Shown piece after piece: positions 6,965 to 16,207 of a stretch of DNA of 64,000 nt (the first letter of the stretch is position 1; every line of letters begins with the position of its first letter). Position numbers and translations under genes: made by a program. The notes under the pieces were generated by a model that had not been told where the DNA came from, did not search any database, and worked only from the letters and a program-made list of their open reading frames with translations. Source of the stretch: Flavobacterium reichenbachii (GTDB taxonomy: Bacteria > Bacteroidota > Bacteroidia > Flavobacteriales > Flavobacteriaceae); NCBI RefSeq assembly GCF_002217435.1, contig NZ_MUHF01000002.1:127450-191449 (forward strand), in the 5' to 3' direction.

Positions 6965-8434
6965 CTACTTTTTTTGGTTGCTTTTTTTTGATAAAATTTT
7001 TAAAAGCGCCTGATTTAAATCTAAAGATAGGTCACCTGTTTTAAAGTTAATGTCGGTTGGTGGAATAAGATTTACCAAATGTCTTTTATCCGAGGCCTCA
7101 AATTCAGAAAATCTCTTAAAAATTTCAACCAATGCTTTTTCTTCGATTTGATTTTTTCTATCAATAGCTTTTAATTTAACAGCAACATCATGTGCTTCCT
7201 TTTTAAGATTTTTGGTGCTGACTTGAGTCTCTTTTTTTAATTCATTATAATCATCAATTTTTAATACTCCGGCTATAAAAAGTTTTCTGCCTTGAGAAAG
7301 GGTTATACCCTCTTCTTTTATTTTCCTCGCTAATACTTTTTGGGTGTATAAATAACTTGCTTTTTGTGTGTTTATATTCTGCTCTTCTAAAATTTTTTTA
7401 AATAATTCAATCGCACTATTTGAGAGTATCAATTGTTGGAGTTTATTTTGATAACAATCATTGAGAAAGAAAGCATTTATCCTTGTTTTACAGCCATTAT
7501 GACAATGATAATATGGATAATTTTTTGATCTTCCTTTTGATATACTTCCGCTAAGTTTTCGATTACAGACAGGACATGTTAAAAAACCTCTGAGGAAAAA
7601 TGTTGATTGCAAATCATTTCTTTTAGCAGTAGTTTTTCTTTTAGTATTAATAACAGACTGAACCTGATTAAACAAAGTTTCAGATATCAATGGTTCGTGT
7701 AATCCTTTTACCACTTTCTCTTCGCTAGATTCAAGTTTGACCGGTATAAGTCCACAATAAACAGGGTTGTGTAAAATCCTGAAAAAGTGTGATCTTGAAC
7801 AAATTAATCCTTTATTATTAGCTATTTTTATGATTTCAGTTATTCTATGATCATTCTTGGCAACTTGATAAAAAGCCCATTTTATGATTTCAGCTTCAGG
7901 CTCTTTAGGAGCTATACCTTTTTTACCATCCATTGATGTTAAATTGATAAAACCTAATGGTGCCTTGTTAGGATATCTTCCCATCAACTTCGCTCGTCGA
8001 ATGCCGTTTGAAGTGTTTTGAGCTCTCCGGGTATTTTCTGCTTCTGGGACTGCTAGATATACAGCCAGCATAACTGTACTTTCCGGCACAGAAAAATCAA
8101 GTGGCTGATCAATAGCCTTTGCTGTTGTTTTATATTTTCTAAGCTTGCCAATCATTTCATAAGCATACTCAATATTACGGCTGAATCGATCCCACTTGAT
8201 AAATAATATGTTTTTGTCGTTTCCTGATGATTTCTTTTTAATTTCTGAAAATAATCTGTTCCATTCGGGTCTATTAAAATTCTTCGCAGAGAAATCTTCG
8301 CGATAGATTCCTTTGACTTCTATATCGTAATATTTACAATATTTCAATAATCTTTCCTCCTGCTCAGGCAAGGAGTAGCCTTTTCTTTTTTGTTCGTCAG
8401 TACTTACTCTGACATATAAATAAGCATTTTTCAT
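6965..8434 (-). CDS. large serine recombinase (site-specific integrase)
   Basis: This 489-residue protein has a resolvase catalytic domain at about 1-150 with nucleophile S11 in LYVRVSTDEQ and the arginine motif KWDRFSRN at about 80. A recombinase DNA-binding domain follows (about 165-275), then a zinc ribbon (CPVCNRKLSGS with YYHCHNGC, about 303-330) and a Lys-rich coiled coil. This is the architecture of large serine integrases that insert and excise islands between short att sites without host factors. It lies beside a three-tRNA operon and points toward it. It is probably the mobility gene of the defence island, but I could not delimit att sites. Confidence 0.92.
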   Translation of the reverse strand: MKNAYLYVRVSTDEQKRKGYSLPEQEERLLKYCKYYDIEVKGIYREDFSAKNFNRPEWNRLFSEIKKKSSGNDKNILFIKWDRFSRNIEYAYEMIGKLRKYKTTAKAIDQPLDFSVPESTVMLAVYLAVPEAENTRRAQNTSNGIRRAKLMGRYPNKAPLGFINLTSMDGKKGIAPKEPEAEIIKWAFYQVAKNDHRITEIIKIANNKGLICSRSHFFRILHNPVYCGLIPVKLESSEEKVVKGLHEPLISETLFNQVQSVINTKRKTTAKRNDLQSTFFLRGFLTCPVCNRKLSGSISKGRSKNYPYYHCHNGCKTRINAFFLNDCYQNKLQQLILSNSAIELFKKILEEQNINTQKASYLYTQKVLARKIKEEGITLSQGRKLFIAGVLKIDDYNELKKETQVSTKNLKKEAHDVAVKLKAIDRKNQIEEKALVEIFKRFSEFEASDKRHLVNLIPPTDINFKTGDLSLDLNQALLKILSKKSNQKK

Positions 8435-8841
8435 AGTAAAACAGCGTCTTAGTTTTTAAGCTCTTTATCAAGGAGGATGTACAGGAGTCTCAATTATTCA
8501 TATAAATTTACTAAAAACAGTAGTTTTTTGTTATACTAATTAGTAATTAAGTAGTTATGTGTGTTGGTGATTTCGATGAAAAATATAGATTCATAGATCT
8601 ATTCTTATTTTTCTTACTGAGCAACTTTATAAATTAGGGATTGATCTGAAATTTGTTTGATGATTTTTAGCAATTCTAAAAAACTTCTGAAATGAAAAAA
8701 GAGTATAAATACTTAGTGTTTATAATTCTGAAAATCATTTATTTGTTATGGTTTTCCGTAATTAAATTTTGAAATTATTAATGTTATTTGCTGAGAATAA
8801 AGTATGTCAATACAACAAATAATTTAAAAACAATATAAAAA
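8435..8841. other. 407-bp intergenic region between the recombinase and rmuC
   Basis: This AT-rich divergent intergenic region must carry the recombinase promoter and the rmuC-side promoter, but no strong TTG/TAnnTTTG pair was found. Two 26-codon open frames occur on the plus strand. The one at 8692-8772 would encode a single hydrophobic helix with basic ends (starting MKKEYKYLVF). Neither can be called a gene from sequence alone. An att site next to the recombinase start is possible. Confidence 0.4.
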
Positions 8842-10551
8842 ATGAATTTAACAGTCTTAATAATAATTATAGTCTTACTGCTTATTAATATTTTTTTATC
8901 AGTATTTAAGAAGCCAAAGCAAAATAATGATTTTAAAGAGGAATTGGCAAAGCATGTTTTGGAATTTGGAAAGATTGATCAGCTTATCCGTTCCGAATTT
9001 TCCACTAATAGAGAGGAAGCACAAAAAAATTCAAGACAGACAAGAGAGGAGTTGGCAAACTCATTTAAAACATTTGGAGAGACTTTAACTAAAAATATTA
9101 ATGATCTTTCTAACGCACAGAGGGATCAGTTTGGTAATTTTTCTGATCAGCTTCAAACTTTAACAAAAAGTAACGAGGATAAAATTGAAAAGCTGATTTT
9201 GTCAAATGACAAAAAACAGACCGAATTTACAGAACAATTTGTTAAATCTTCAAAGTCAGCAAAAGAAGAATTGGCAGCTTCATTGAAAAGCAGCGAAGAA
9301 AAAACAGATAAACTCCTTATCTCTTTTGATCAAAAAACTAAAGAACTTAATGACCAGCTTAATACTTCAGCAAAAGAAAATAGAGATGAGCAAGCAGGGT
9401 CATTGAAATCTTTTGAAGATAAATTTACTCAAAATGTTAAAGATTTTAATGAACTGCAAAAACAGAAGTTTGACGAGTTAATAGTAAAACAGGAGCAGTT
9501 AAAGTCAGAAACGGAAGCGAAACTCGAAAAGATTAGGGAAACTGTAGAACAGAAGCTTCAGACACTTCAGGATGAAAATGGAAAAAAACTTGAAGAAATG
9601 CGTAATACTGTTGATGAGAAATTACAGGAGACCGTTGAAAAAAGATTTGATGCTTCATTTAAAATTATTAGTGACAGGCTGGAATTAGTGCATAAAGGTT
9701 TGGGAGAAATGCAGACACTTGCAGTTGGTGTGGGCGATTTGAAAAAAGTGCTAACTAATGTTAAAACAAGGGGAAATTTCGGTGAGATCCAGTTGGGAGC
9801 AATTTTAGAACAGATTTTATCACCGGAGCAGTTTGAGCATAATAAGATTGTTAAAAACGGAACTCAGGAAAGAGTAGAATACGTTGTTAAACTGCCTGGT
9901 CAAAATGAAGACAATACACCATTGTACCTGCCAATTGATTCAAAATTTCCAAATGAAGATTACCAGAGGTTATTAGAAGCTTATGATAATGTCGGAACAA
10001 TTGATGCAAAAGATCTTGAAGTAATAAACAGACAGTTTGAAAATGCCATCAGAAAGAATGCGAAAGATATAAGCGATAAGTATATTAATCCGCCAGTTAC
10101 GACTGATTTCGCAATTATGTTTGTTCCGACTGAAGGGCTGTATGCAGAAGTACTGAGACGAACCGGCTTATTTGAAAGACTGCAGAGAGAATTTAAAATA
10201 ATTGTTGTTGGTCCGACAAATTTAGTTGCTTTTTTAAGCAGTTTAAATATGGGCTTTAGGACATTAGCGATTCAAAAAAGATCAAGCGAAGTTTGGCAGA
10301 TCTTAGGTGCGGTGAAAACTGAATTTGGAAAATTTGGGACTATGCTTGATAAGACTAAAAAGAAATTACAAGAAGCAACAAATACAATAGATTCAGCAGG
10401 AACCAGATCAAGAGCAATAGAAAGGCATTTGAGAAAAGTAGAACTATTGCCACAGAACGAAGCAGTTGAATTAATTGGGGATGCCTTAAAACTGGATATT
10501 GAAGATATTTTAGAGGAAGCTAAAGATAATTCAGTCAATGAAAGTGAATAA
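8842..10551 (+). CDS. rmuC: RmuC-family DNA recombination protein
   Basis: This 569-residue protein has one N-terminal membrane helix (about 3-20), then a very long charged coiled coil (about 25-270) with repeated Asp/Glu/Lys/Gln heptads. The C-terminal RmuC domain (about 285-545) holds GNFGEIQLGAILEQIL, the PD-(D/E)XK-like strand LYLPIDSKFPNEDYQ and TDFAIMFVPTEGLYAEVL. RmuC limits inversion and rearrangement at repeats in E. coli and is predicted to be a nuclease. Here it is the first of a co-directional row with Gabija and Thoeris-like genes, so it may act as an anti-mobile-element nuclease. It could also be a displaced housekeeping copy. Confidence 0.9.
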   Translation: MNLTVLIIIIVLLLINIFLSVFKKPKQNNDFKEELAKHVLEFGKIDQLIRSEFSTNREEAQKNSRQTREELANSFKTFGETLTKNINDLSNAQRDQFGNFSDQLQTLTKSNEDKIEKLILSNDKKQTEFTEQFVKSSKSAKEELAASLKSSEEKTDKLLISFDQKTKELNDQLNTSAKENRDEQAGSLKSFEDKFTQNVKDFNELQKQKFDELIVKQEQLKSETEAKLEKIRETVEQKLQTLQDENGKKLEEMRNTVDEKLQETVEKRFDASFKIISDRLELVHKGLGEMQTLAVGVGDLKKVLTNVKTRGNFGEIQLGAILEQILSPEQFEHNKIVKNGTQERVEYVVKLPGQNEDNTPLYLPIDSKFPNEDYQRLLEAYDNVGTIDAKDLEVINRQFENAIRKNAKDISDKYINPPVTTDFAIMFVPTEGLYAEVLRRTGLFERLQREFKIIVVGPTNLVAFLSSLNMGFRTLAIQKRSSEVWQILGAVKTEFGKFGTMLDKTKKKLQEATNTIDSAGTRSRAIERHLRKVELLPQNEAVELIGDALKLDIEDILEEAKDNSVNESE

Positions 10552-10680
10552 TTTTATAAATGAAGTGAAACCTTAACAAGAAAAAAACAAATTTAAGGCG
10601 TCCAATTGATCTGATGCAGAATAGCAAGTTGACTTAGTCACATTAATATTTTCAACGATAATAAATAATACTAAACTGAA

Positions 10681-12726
10681 ATGAAAATTAAAACTCTTGA
10701 AATAAAAAATTTTAGATTATTAAAAAATGTAACCCTTTCTTTGGAAGACCACACCACGGTTATTGTTGGACGAAATAACTCAGGTAAAACCTCTTTGACT
10801 GAAATTTTTCGAAGACTTATAGGAGATAAGAATCCATCATTTTCAATTTATGATTTTAGTCTCTCTGCAATGCAGGGTTTTGTGAAAGCACTTCATTTTA
10901 AACTTGAAGGAAGAGATGATGATGAAATAAGAGCAGAAATTCCATATATTGAAATTCGAATCACCATTGAATATCCAGTCGATCTTGAGGATCTGGGAAT
11001 ATTAGGTGATTTTATTATAGATCTTGATCCTGCAAGTAATGTAGCGATTATAGCTGTTAAATATGCTCTGAAAAATGGCAAAATTGAATCTCTTTTCGAA
11101 GGAGTAGCAGATATGGATGAAGGAAGCCTAAAGATTTTTATGAAATCTCTCAAGGAAAGGATTCCTAGTCTTTTTGAAACCCATATAACAGCTGTTGATC
11201 CTACAGATCCTGAAAATACAGCTCCAATTGAGTATTCCAAATTTAGGTCTGTATTAGGTGCCAGCTTTATAAATGCTCAGAGAGGACTTGATGATGTTAC
11301 TCATTCTGAAAAAGATGTGCTGGGAAAGGTTTTAGCGCAGCTTTTTAAAACTTCTCAATCGAATGCTGCTCCCGACGACATGAAAAGTAATTCAGCAGAA
11401 TTAAAAGTTATAGTTGACGATATTCAAAATAAGGTCGATACTGATTTTAATACCCAGTTAAACAAACTTTTGCCAGCACTCGGTCTGTTTGGTTATCCTG
11501 GGCTTTCTGATCCTAATCTGAGTACTGAAACGACCATAGACATATCTAATATTCTAGAGAGTCATACAAAAATCCGATATGGTCAGGGTAATAATCTTTT
11601 TCTGCCGGAAACATATAATGGATTGGGATCAAGGAATTTAATTTATATTTTATTCCAGCTCTTTGAGTTTTTTCGAAGATATCAAAGCAGACAGATTTCG
11701 AATAGTTTAGATATTATTTTTATTGAAGAGCCTGAAGCACATCTGCATCCGCAGATGCAGCAGATTTTTATTAGAAAATTATATGAGATTGCAAATGAGT
11801 TTTCAAAGACTTTGAACGATGGGAAGCCTTGGCCAGTTCAATTTGTTGTCACAACACATTCTACACATATGGCTAACGAGGCTGAATTCGAAGCAATTCG
11901 TTATTTTTTAACTTCAAGCGGGGCGGAAAGACACACTGTAGTAAAAGATTTAAGAAAGGAATTTAGGACTGATGATCTTAAGGAAGATAAAGAATTTTTA
12001 CATAAATATTTAACCCTCACAAAATGTGACTTATATTTTGCAGATAAAGCCATTCTTTTTGAAGGTCCGGCAGAAAGGTTAATGATGCCTCTGCTTATAG
12101 CTAAAAGAGATGAGCTGGATTTAAACAAACCACAGCTTGGTTTGCAGTATGTTACAGCCATTGAGGTAGGCGGAGCTTTTGCACATCATTTCTATAAATT
12201 TTTAGATTTTCTTGAACTGCAATGTTTGGTTATCACTGATTTAGATTCGGTGCTGATGACAAAGGGAGAGAAAACTACTTACCCAGGTTCATTAGTGCAA
12301 AATGGCTCGCATACTTCAAATGCAGGTATAAAAAATTGGTTTGCCAAAGGTACAGAAGGACATTATCTGCTTCCAGATTGTCTTGCTCAGACAGCAGAAA
12401 CTAAAGTTTCAGGATCGAGAAGAATTGCTTTTCAAATTGCTGAGGAAGGAAAGACAGCGATTGGAAGAAGCTTTGAGGAAGCATTTATTTTGGCGAACAG
12501 AGAGCATTTTGGAATTTCGGAAATTAGTGAAAATGATGCTGAGGTAAGTGCTGAAAAATTTGCTCCAGAAAACAAGAAGAAAACTGAATTTGCTTTAAAA
12601 TATTCACTGGAAAACACGAAATGGAATGCTCCTAAATATATTCTTGACGGTCTTGATTGGCTTGCAGTTAAGCCTGTTTCGCCTGAAATGTATATTGCTG
12701 AAGATGTTAAACAACCAACAAAATAA
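10681..12726 (+). CDS. gajA: GajA-like OLD-family ATPase/TOPRIM endonuclease (Gabija)
   Basis: This 681-residue protein has an ABC/SMC-type ATPase with Walker A GRNNSGKTS at 30-38 and Walker B IIFIEEPEAHLHP starting near 345. The TOPRIM nuclease follows, with E461 in LFEGPAE and D520-L-D522 in VITDLDS. This is the OLD-family layout. A UvrD-like helicase starts 4 nt downstream, which is the class 2 OLD arrangement of Gabija. In studied Gabija, GajA is a nucleotide-inhibited DNA nickase released when phage depletes NTPs. The protein is about 100 residues longer than the Bacillus cereus prototype, mainly in the C-terminal half. Confidence 0.88.
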   Translation: MKIKTLEIKNFRLLKNVTLSLEDHTTVIVGRNNSGKTSLTEIFRRLIGDKNPSFSIYDFSLSAMQGFVKALHFKLEGRDDDEIRAEIPYIEIRITIEYPVDLEDLGILGDFIIDLDPASNVAIIAVKYALKNGKIESLFEGVADMDEGSLKIFMKSLKERIPSLFETHITAVDPTDPENTAPIEYSKFRSVLGASFINAQRGLDDVTHSEKDVLGKVLAQLFKTSQSNAAPDDMKSNSAELKVIVDDIQNKVDTDFNTQLNKLLPALGLFGYPGLSDPNLSTETTIDISNILESHTKIRYGQGNNLFLPETYNGLGSRNLIYILFQLFEFFRRYQSRQISNSLDIIFIEEPEAHLHPQMQQIFIRKLYEIANEFSKTLNDGKPWPVQFVVTTHSTHMANEAEFEAIRYFLTSSGAERHTVVKDLRKEFRTDDLKEDKEFLHKYLTLTKCDLYFADKAILFEGPAERLMMPLLIAKRDELDLNKPQLGLQYVTAIEVGGAFAHHFYKFLDFLELQCLVITDLDSVLMTKGEKTTYPGSLVQNGSHTSNAGIKNWFAKGTEGHYLLPDCLAQTAETKVSGSRRIAFQIAEEGKTAIGRSFEEAFILANREHFGISEISENDAEVSAEKFAPENKKKTEFALKYSLENTKWNAPKYILDGLDWLAVKPVSPEMYIAEDVKQPTK

Positions 12727-12730
12727 GATT

Positions 12731-14488
12731 ATGGCAGAAAGTTTAGAAATAAGTCCTGCTGAAAATGCATCAATTGAATGTTTGAGCAGAGTTTTTAAGG
12801 CTATTGATGAAAAAAAGCATTTTCTTGTTGAAGCAGGTGCAGGTGCAGGAAAAACTTATACTTTAATTAAAGCTTTAAAACATCTTATTAGTAAGTATGA
12901 TGTAGAATATTTAAAGACAAGCAGGAAAATTGCCTGTATCACATATACTAATGTGGCTAAAGACGAAATTCGTTCCAGAACAGATAATCATCCTATAGTT
13001 TTAGCCGACACCATACACGCCTTCGCATGGGAAGCCATTCAAAATTTTCAAAAAGGACTTCGTGATAGGATGGTAGAATTGGGTGATAGATGGCAGGAAA
13101 GGATTGCAGAGGCTGGAGGAATTACATCGCAAAAGGTTGTATATAGTTTAGGATATCCAAAAATAACAGCGACCGAGATATCTTTACATCACAATGATGT
13201 TATCAAATTATTTACATCTCTTTTGTATGACGATAAGTTTAAAAAGATTTTTTCAAGCAGGTATCCGATAATTCTAATTGATGAATATCAAGACACAAAT
13301 AAAGGCTTAGCGGATGCGTTAGTGACCAATTTTATAGAAGAAGAGTCTAATCTAATTTTAGGTTTTTTTGGGGATCACTGGCAGAAGATTTATGGAACGG
13401 AGTCTTGCGGTTTTATTGAGGCAACGGAAGGAAAAATGGAAGTTATCGGCAAACAGGCCAATTTTCGGTCAGATAAAAATATTGTCTCAGTTCTAAATAA
13501 AATGAGACCTGAACTTAAGCAGTTTGAGTATAATCCAGAATCTGAAGGAGAAATAGTTGTTTTTCATAGCAATAACTGGAAAGGGGAACGTAGAACAGGA
13601 GGACATTGGAGTGGTGACTTGCCAGAAGACATTGCACATGATTATTTGGAATGGACCAAGGAAGAATTAAATAAAGGAGATTGGAATATTAGTTCCGAAA
13701 CAACAAAAATTCTAATGTTAACTAACAATGTACTGGCCTCCGAACAAGGCTATCAGAATGTTGCAAATGCATTTTCTGATAACGATGATTATCTAAAAAA
13801 GAATAATGATTATATGGCATTTCTTATAGATACGGTAGAAATAGGTTGTGAAGCATTCCTAAATAAAAAGTACGGAGAAATGATTCAGGCATTTAATGCA
13901 GGAACACCCAAGATCCGAAAGCATGCAGACAAGAAAGTTTGGTTTGATGATATGACTAAACTTCTTACGCTCAGTAATGGCGGAACTATCGGGGAAGTAT
14001 TAGATTTATTAAAAACAACAAGTAAACCAAAATTACCGAAGAAGATTGAAGAGAAAGAGCAGCGTTTTACACAAATTAAAGCTGTTGAGGAAAAAGACTG
14101 GGAAGAAGAGGATAGGAGTTTTGCTTCCAAAATCAACTCGATTAGATCAATTCCGTATTCTGAAATTGCAAATGTATCAAACTACATTGATGATAAAACA
14201 TTGTATTCTACAAAACACGGTGTGAAAGGTGCTGAATTTGAAAATGTAATTATAGTTTTAGGCAGAGGATGGAACCAGTATAATTGGAATCAATTTTTAG
14301 AATGGATGAATGCTGGAATTCCAGAAGGAAGGCAAGATTCATTTGAAAGAAATAGAAATCTATTTTATGTCGCTTGTTCAAGACCGCAAAAGAGACTGTG
14401 CCTGCTTTTTACACAGGAACTTTCCGAAAATGCATTTCAAAGTCTGAATAAGTTGTTTGGAAATGTTGTTAAGGAAGCATGCAGCTAA
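12731..14488 (+). CDS. gajB: GajB-like UvrD/Rep-type helicase (Gabija)
   Basis: This 585-residue superfamily 1 helicase has Walker A EAGAGAGKTYTL (about 34-45), motif Ia CITYTN (about 73), Walker B IILIDEYQDTN (about 178-188), motif III GFFGDHWQKIYG and C-terminal motif VI NLFYVACSRPQKRL (about 545). The start at 12731 (MAESLEIS) was chosen; longer readings would overlap gajA by about 100 nt without an ATG. The 4-nt gap to gajA implies translational coupling. GajB binds GajA tetramers, senses DNA ends or unwound products and activates the defence. Acts in the cytoplasm. Confidence 0.88.
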   Translation: MAESLEISPAENASIECLSRVFKAIDEKKHFLVEAGAGAGKTYTLIKALKHLISKYDVEYLKTSRKIACITYTNVAKDEIRSRTDNHPIVLADTIHAFAWEAIQNFQKGLRDRMVELGDRWQERIAEAGGITSQKVVYSLGYPKITATEISLHHNDVIKLFTSLLYDDKFKKIFSSRYPIILIDEYQDTNKGLADALVTNFIEEESNLILGFFGDHWQKIYGTESCGFIEATEGKMEVIGKQANFRSDKNIVSVLNKMRPELKQFEYNPESEGEIVVFHSNNWKGERRTGGHWSGDLPEDIAHDYLEWTKEELNKGDWNISSETTKILMLTNNVLASEQGYQNVANAFSDNDDYLKKNNDYMAFLIDTVEIGCEAFLNKKYGEMIQAFNAGTPKIRKHADKKVWFDDMTKLLTLSNGGTIGEVLDLLKTTSKPKLPKKIEEKEQRFTQIKAVEEKDWEEEDRSFASKINSIRSIPYSEIANVSNYIDDKTLYSTKHGVKGAEFENVIIVLGRGWNQYNWNQFLEWMNAGIPEGRQDSFERNRNLFYVACSRPQKRLCLLFTQELSENAFQSLNKLFGNVVKEACS

Positions 14489-14576
14489 AAGAGAAGCAAA
14501 TAAAATTATTGCTGTTGAATTAATCCTTGGAAAAAAGAATCAAAACCCAATAGCATTTTATAAAGATATATATTAA
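14463..14576 (+). CDS. possible 37-aa overlapping mini-ORF or gene remnant after gajB
   Basis: A frame different from gajB opens at ATG 14463, overlaps the last 26 nt of gajB and runs to TAA 14576, ending 16 nt before thsB. Its product reads like real protein: a basic N-terminus, then REANKIIAVELILGKKNQNP and a Tyr-ending tail. It may be a coupled small protein, the tail of a deleted gene, or an extended GajB end reached by a frameshift. No family is recognised. Confidence 0.3.
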   Translation: MLLRKHAAKREANKIIAVELILGKKNQNPIAFYKDIY

Positions 14577-14592
14577 CCTTAAAAAATAAAAA

Positions 14593-15093
14593 ATGGCTTA
14601 TACTGCTTGTTATACCTGTTTTGATGGTGATACTGATATGCATTACTATAATTTAATGAAAGCATGGCATAAAAATGGAAAATTCAATTTTAGGTTCGAT
14701 AATGTTCATGATTTGGAACAGGTGCGTGATACCAGTACTGAAGAGACAATTAAACGCAGCTTGCGAAGACGATTAAACGCAAGTGATGTCTTTGTGGTTT
14801 TAATTGGAAGAAGTACCAGATACCTCTATAAATTTGTACGATGGGAAATTGAAGTTGCAATTGATATGAATTTGCCTATAATTGCAATAAATTTGGATAA
14901 CAGCAGAGCAATTAATTATGATTTATGTCCTCCGATTTTAAGAGATACTTTAGCAATTCATGTTCCTTTCAGCCCGGATATAGTAAATTATGCAATTACT
15001 AATTGGCCTTATTCGCACAGAAATTATAGATCGCAGGGTGTTTCGGGTAGTTATCACTATTATAATTCAGTTTATTCACAACTTGGCTATTGA
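14593..15093 (+). CDS. thsB: ThsB-like TIR-domain protein (DUF1863/MTH538 type), Thoeris
   Basis: This 166-residue protein consists of one TIR-like domain of the DUF1863 family: ACYTCFDGDTDMHYYNLMKAW at the start, the FRFDNVHD strand, SDVFVVLIGRSTRYLYKFVRWEIEVAID at about 75-100 and LPIIAINLD next. The Glu in VRWEIE sits where TIR NADases have their catalytic glutamate. In Thoeris, ThsB senses infection and converts NAD+ into an ADP-ribose-type messenger. It lies 2 nt upstream of a TM-macro protein, which identifies the pair as type II Thoeris, for which a histidine-ADPR signal has been reported. Cytoplasmic. Confidence 0.85.
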   Translation: MAYTACYTCFDGDTDMHYYNLMKAWHKNGKFNFRFDNVHDLEQVRDTSTEETIKRSLRRRLNASDVFVVLIGRSTRYLYKFVRWEIEVAIDMNLPIIAINLDNSRAINYDLCPPILRDTLAIHVPFSPDIVNYAITNWPYSHRNYRSQGVSGSYHYYNSVYSQLGY

Positions 15094-15095
15094 TT

Positions 15096-15971
15096 ATGAA
15101 TTATTATTTAAAATCACTGAGGACAAAATCCTACTGGATTTATGCACTTTTGAGTATTGATTCAATGACAACTTTTATAGCAGTAGTCGGTGGCGCTTGG
15201 TCATTAGTTGATATCTTAAGCTCTTGGCATTTTGTCAACAAAGAGAAATTGCCATTTTGGTTTTTGATATGTCTTTTTTTATCGGGATTATTAGTTGTTA
15301 TTTTTACAAGAAGACCGGTAAAAAAAATAAAATACAAATATCCGGGACAAGATCTTACCATTGAAGTGTGCATTGATGATTTGTTTACAGTGAATGGACA
15401 GAAAATCATAAGTACAAATACTACTTTTGATACAGATATGGCAAGCGGAATTATTTCAGAAAAAAGTCTTCAGGGACAGTTTACAAAAAAGTACTATCCC
15501 GGAGATGTTCCTAAATTGGATAAAGAAATTGAAGATGGTTTGGCGGGTTATTCATTTACAGAGATACAGAAAGAGTCAGGTAAGACAAAGCGATATGATT
15601 TTGGAGCCACTGTTAAATTAAGGCATGCCGATCAGTTTTTTTATTGGTTTGCCATGTCTGATTTGAATTATAATAATAATGCTAAAACGACTTTGAAAAA
15701 TGTTCATCAGGCATTGGACGGTCTATGGGAATTTATAGAAAATAAAGGTGAAAAACAGGATATAGTAATTCCCTTGATTGGTTCAGGACTTGGTAGGCTT
15801 TCAATAGGACGTAAAAAATTGATAGCGATTATTGCACAATCATTTCTAAATGCATCAGAAGATAATATTTTTTCAAATAAACTGATAATTGTAATTCATC
15901 CTAATGATGTTGATAAAGCAAATTTAAATTTATTTGAAGTTAAAGATTTACTTAATCATTACTTGCCATAG
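15096..15971 (+). CDS. thsA: ThsA-like two-TM macro-domain effector (type II Thoeris)
   Basis: From ATG 15096 the protein has 291 residues: two hydrophobic helices (about 24-42 and 53-70) and a basic stretch (TRRPVKKIKYKY), then a cytoplasmic macro domain (about 80-290). The macro domain has IVIPLIGSGLGRLSIGRKKL near 225-245, the phosphate-binding loop of ADPR-binding macro domains. An earlier TTG would overlap thsB and is not needed. In type II Thoeris the macro domain binds the TIR-made messenger and the membrane helices are thought to disrupt the membrane, killing the infected cell. The gap to thsB is 2 nt, so the genes should be co-translated. Confidence 0.85.
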   Translation: MNYYLKSLRTKSYWIYALLSIDSMTTFIAVVGGAWSLVDILSSWHFVNKEKLPFWFLICLFLSGLLVVIFTRRPVKKIKYKYPGQDLTIEVCIDDLFTVNGQKIISTNTTFDTDMASGIISEKSLQGQFTKKYYPGDVPKLDKEIEDGLAGYSFTEIQKESGKTKRYDFGATVKLRHADQFFYWFAMSDLNYNNNAKTTLKNVHQALDGLWEFIENKGEKQDIVIPLIGSGLGRLSIGRKKLIAIIAQSFLNASEDNIFSNKLIIVIHPNDVDKANLNLFEVKDLLNHYLP

Positions 15972-16102
15972 TAAAATTTTATTCTATGGTTAGTTGGATC
16001 GATATTTCAACAAAAACCATTGACGAGAAAAAAAAATGTCTTAAATTTTATTTGCTCATTAAAACGGATATTTGAAAATTGCTATAATTCAATAACTTTG
16101 TA

Positions 16103-16207
16103 TCACAAAAAATCCTCAAAAGATTCAGCTAATATTTTTAGATCTTCAAGTAAAAGGTTGGAATTCACTCCTTCTAAGTTCACAACAAGCCACTCAATCG
16201 AGTGGCT
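16103..16207 (-). pseudogene. C-terminal remnant of an unrecognised gene (copy 1)
   Basis: On the minus strand this segment reads in frame to a stop at 16103-16105, ending SNLLLEDLKILAESFEDFL. The tail at 17786-17845 reads TNLLLENLKLFADCFEDVL. Most base differences between the two are synonymous or conservative, so the tail was once under protein-level selection. The upstream part of the gene is absent. The parent protein is not recognised. Confidence 0.5.

Noticed and set aside
8557-8772. Two 26-codon frames (8557-8637 and 8692-8772) in the recombinase-rmuC gap
   Set aside because: Frames of this length are expected by chance in such AT-rich DNA. The second has a hydrophobic helix but nothing else supports it.
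10681-14488. GajA/GajB as a RecF/RecBCD-type repair pair or a PARIS/retron system
   Set aside because: The TOPRIM domain fused to the ATPase plus a UvrD partner 4 nt away fits Gabija; no AriB-like DUF4435 protein, reverse transcriptase or RecC-like gene is present.
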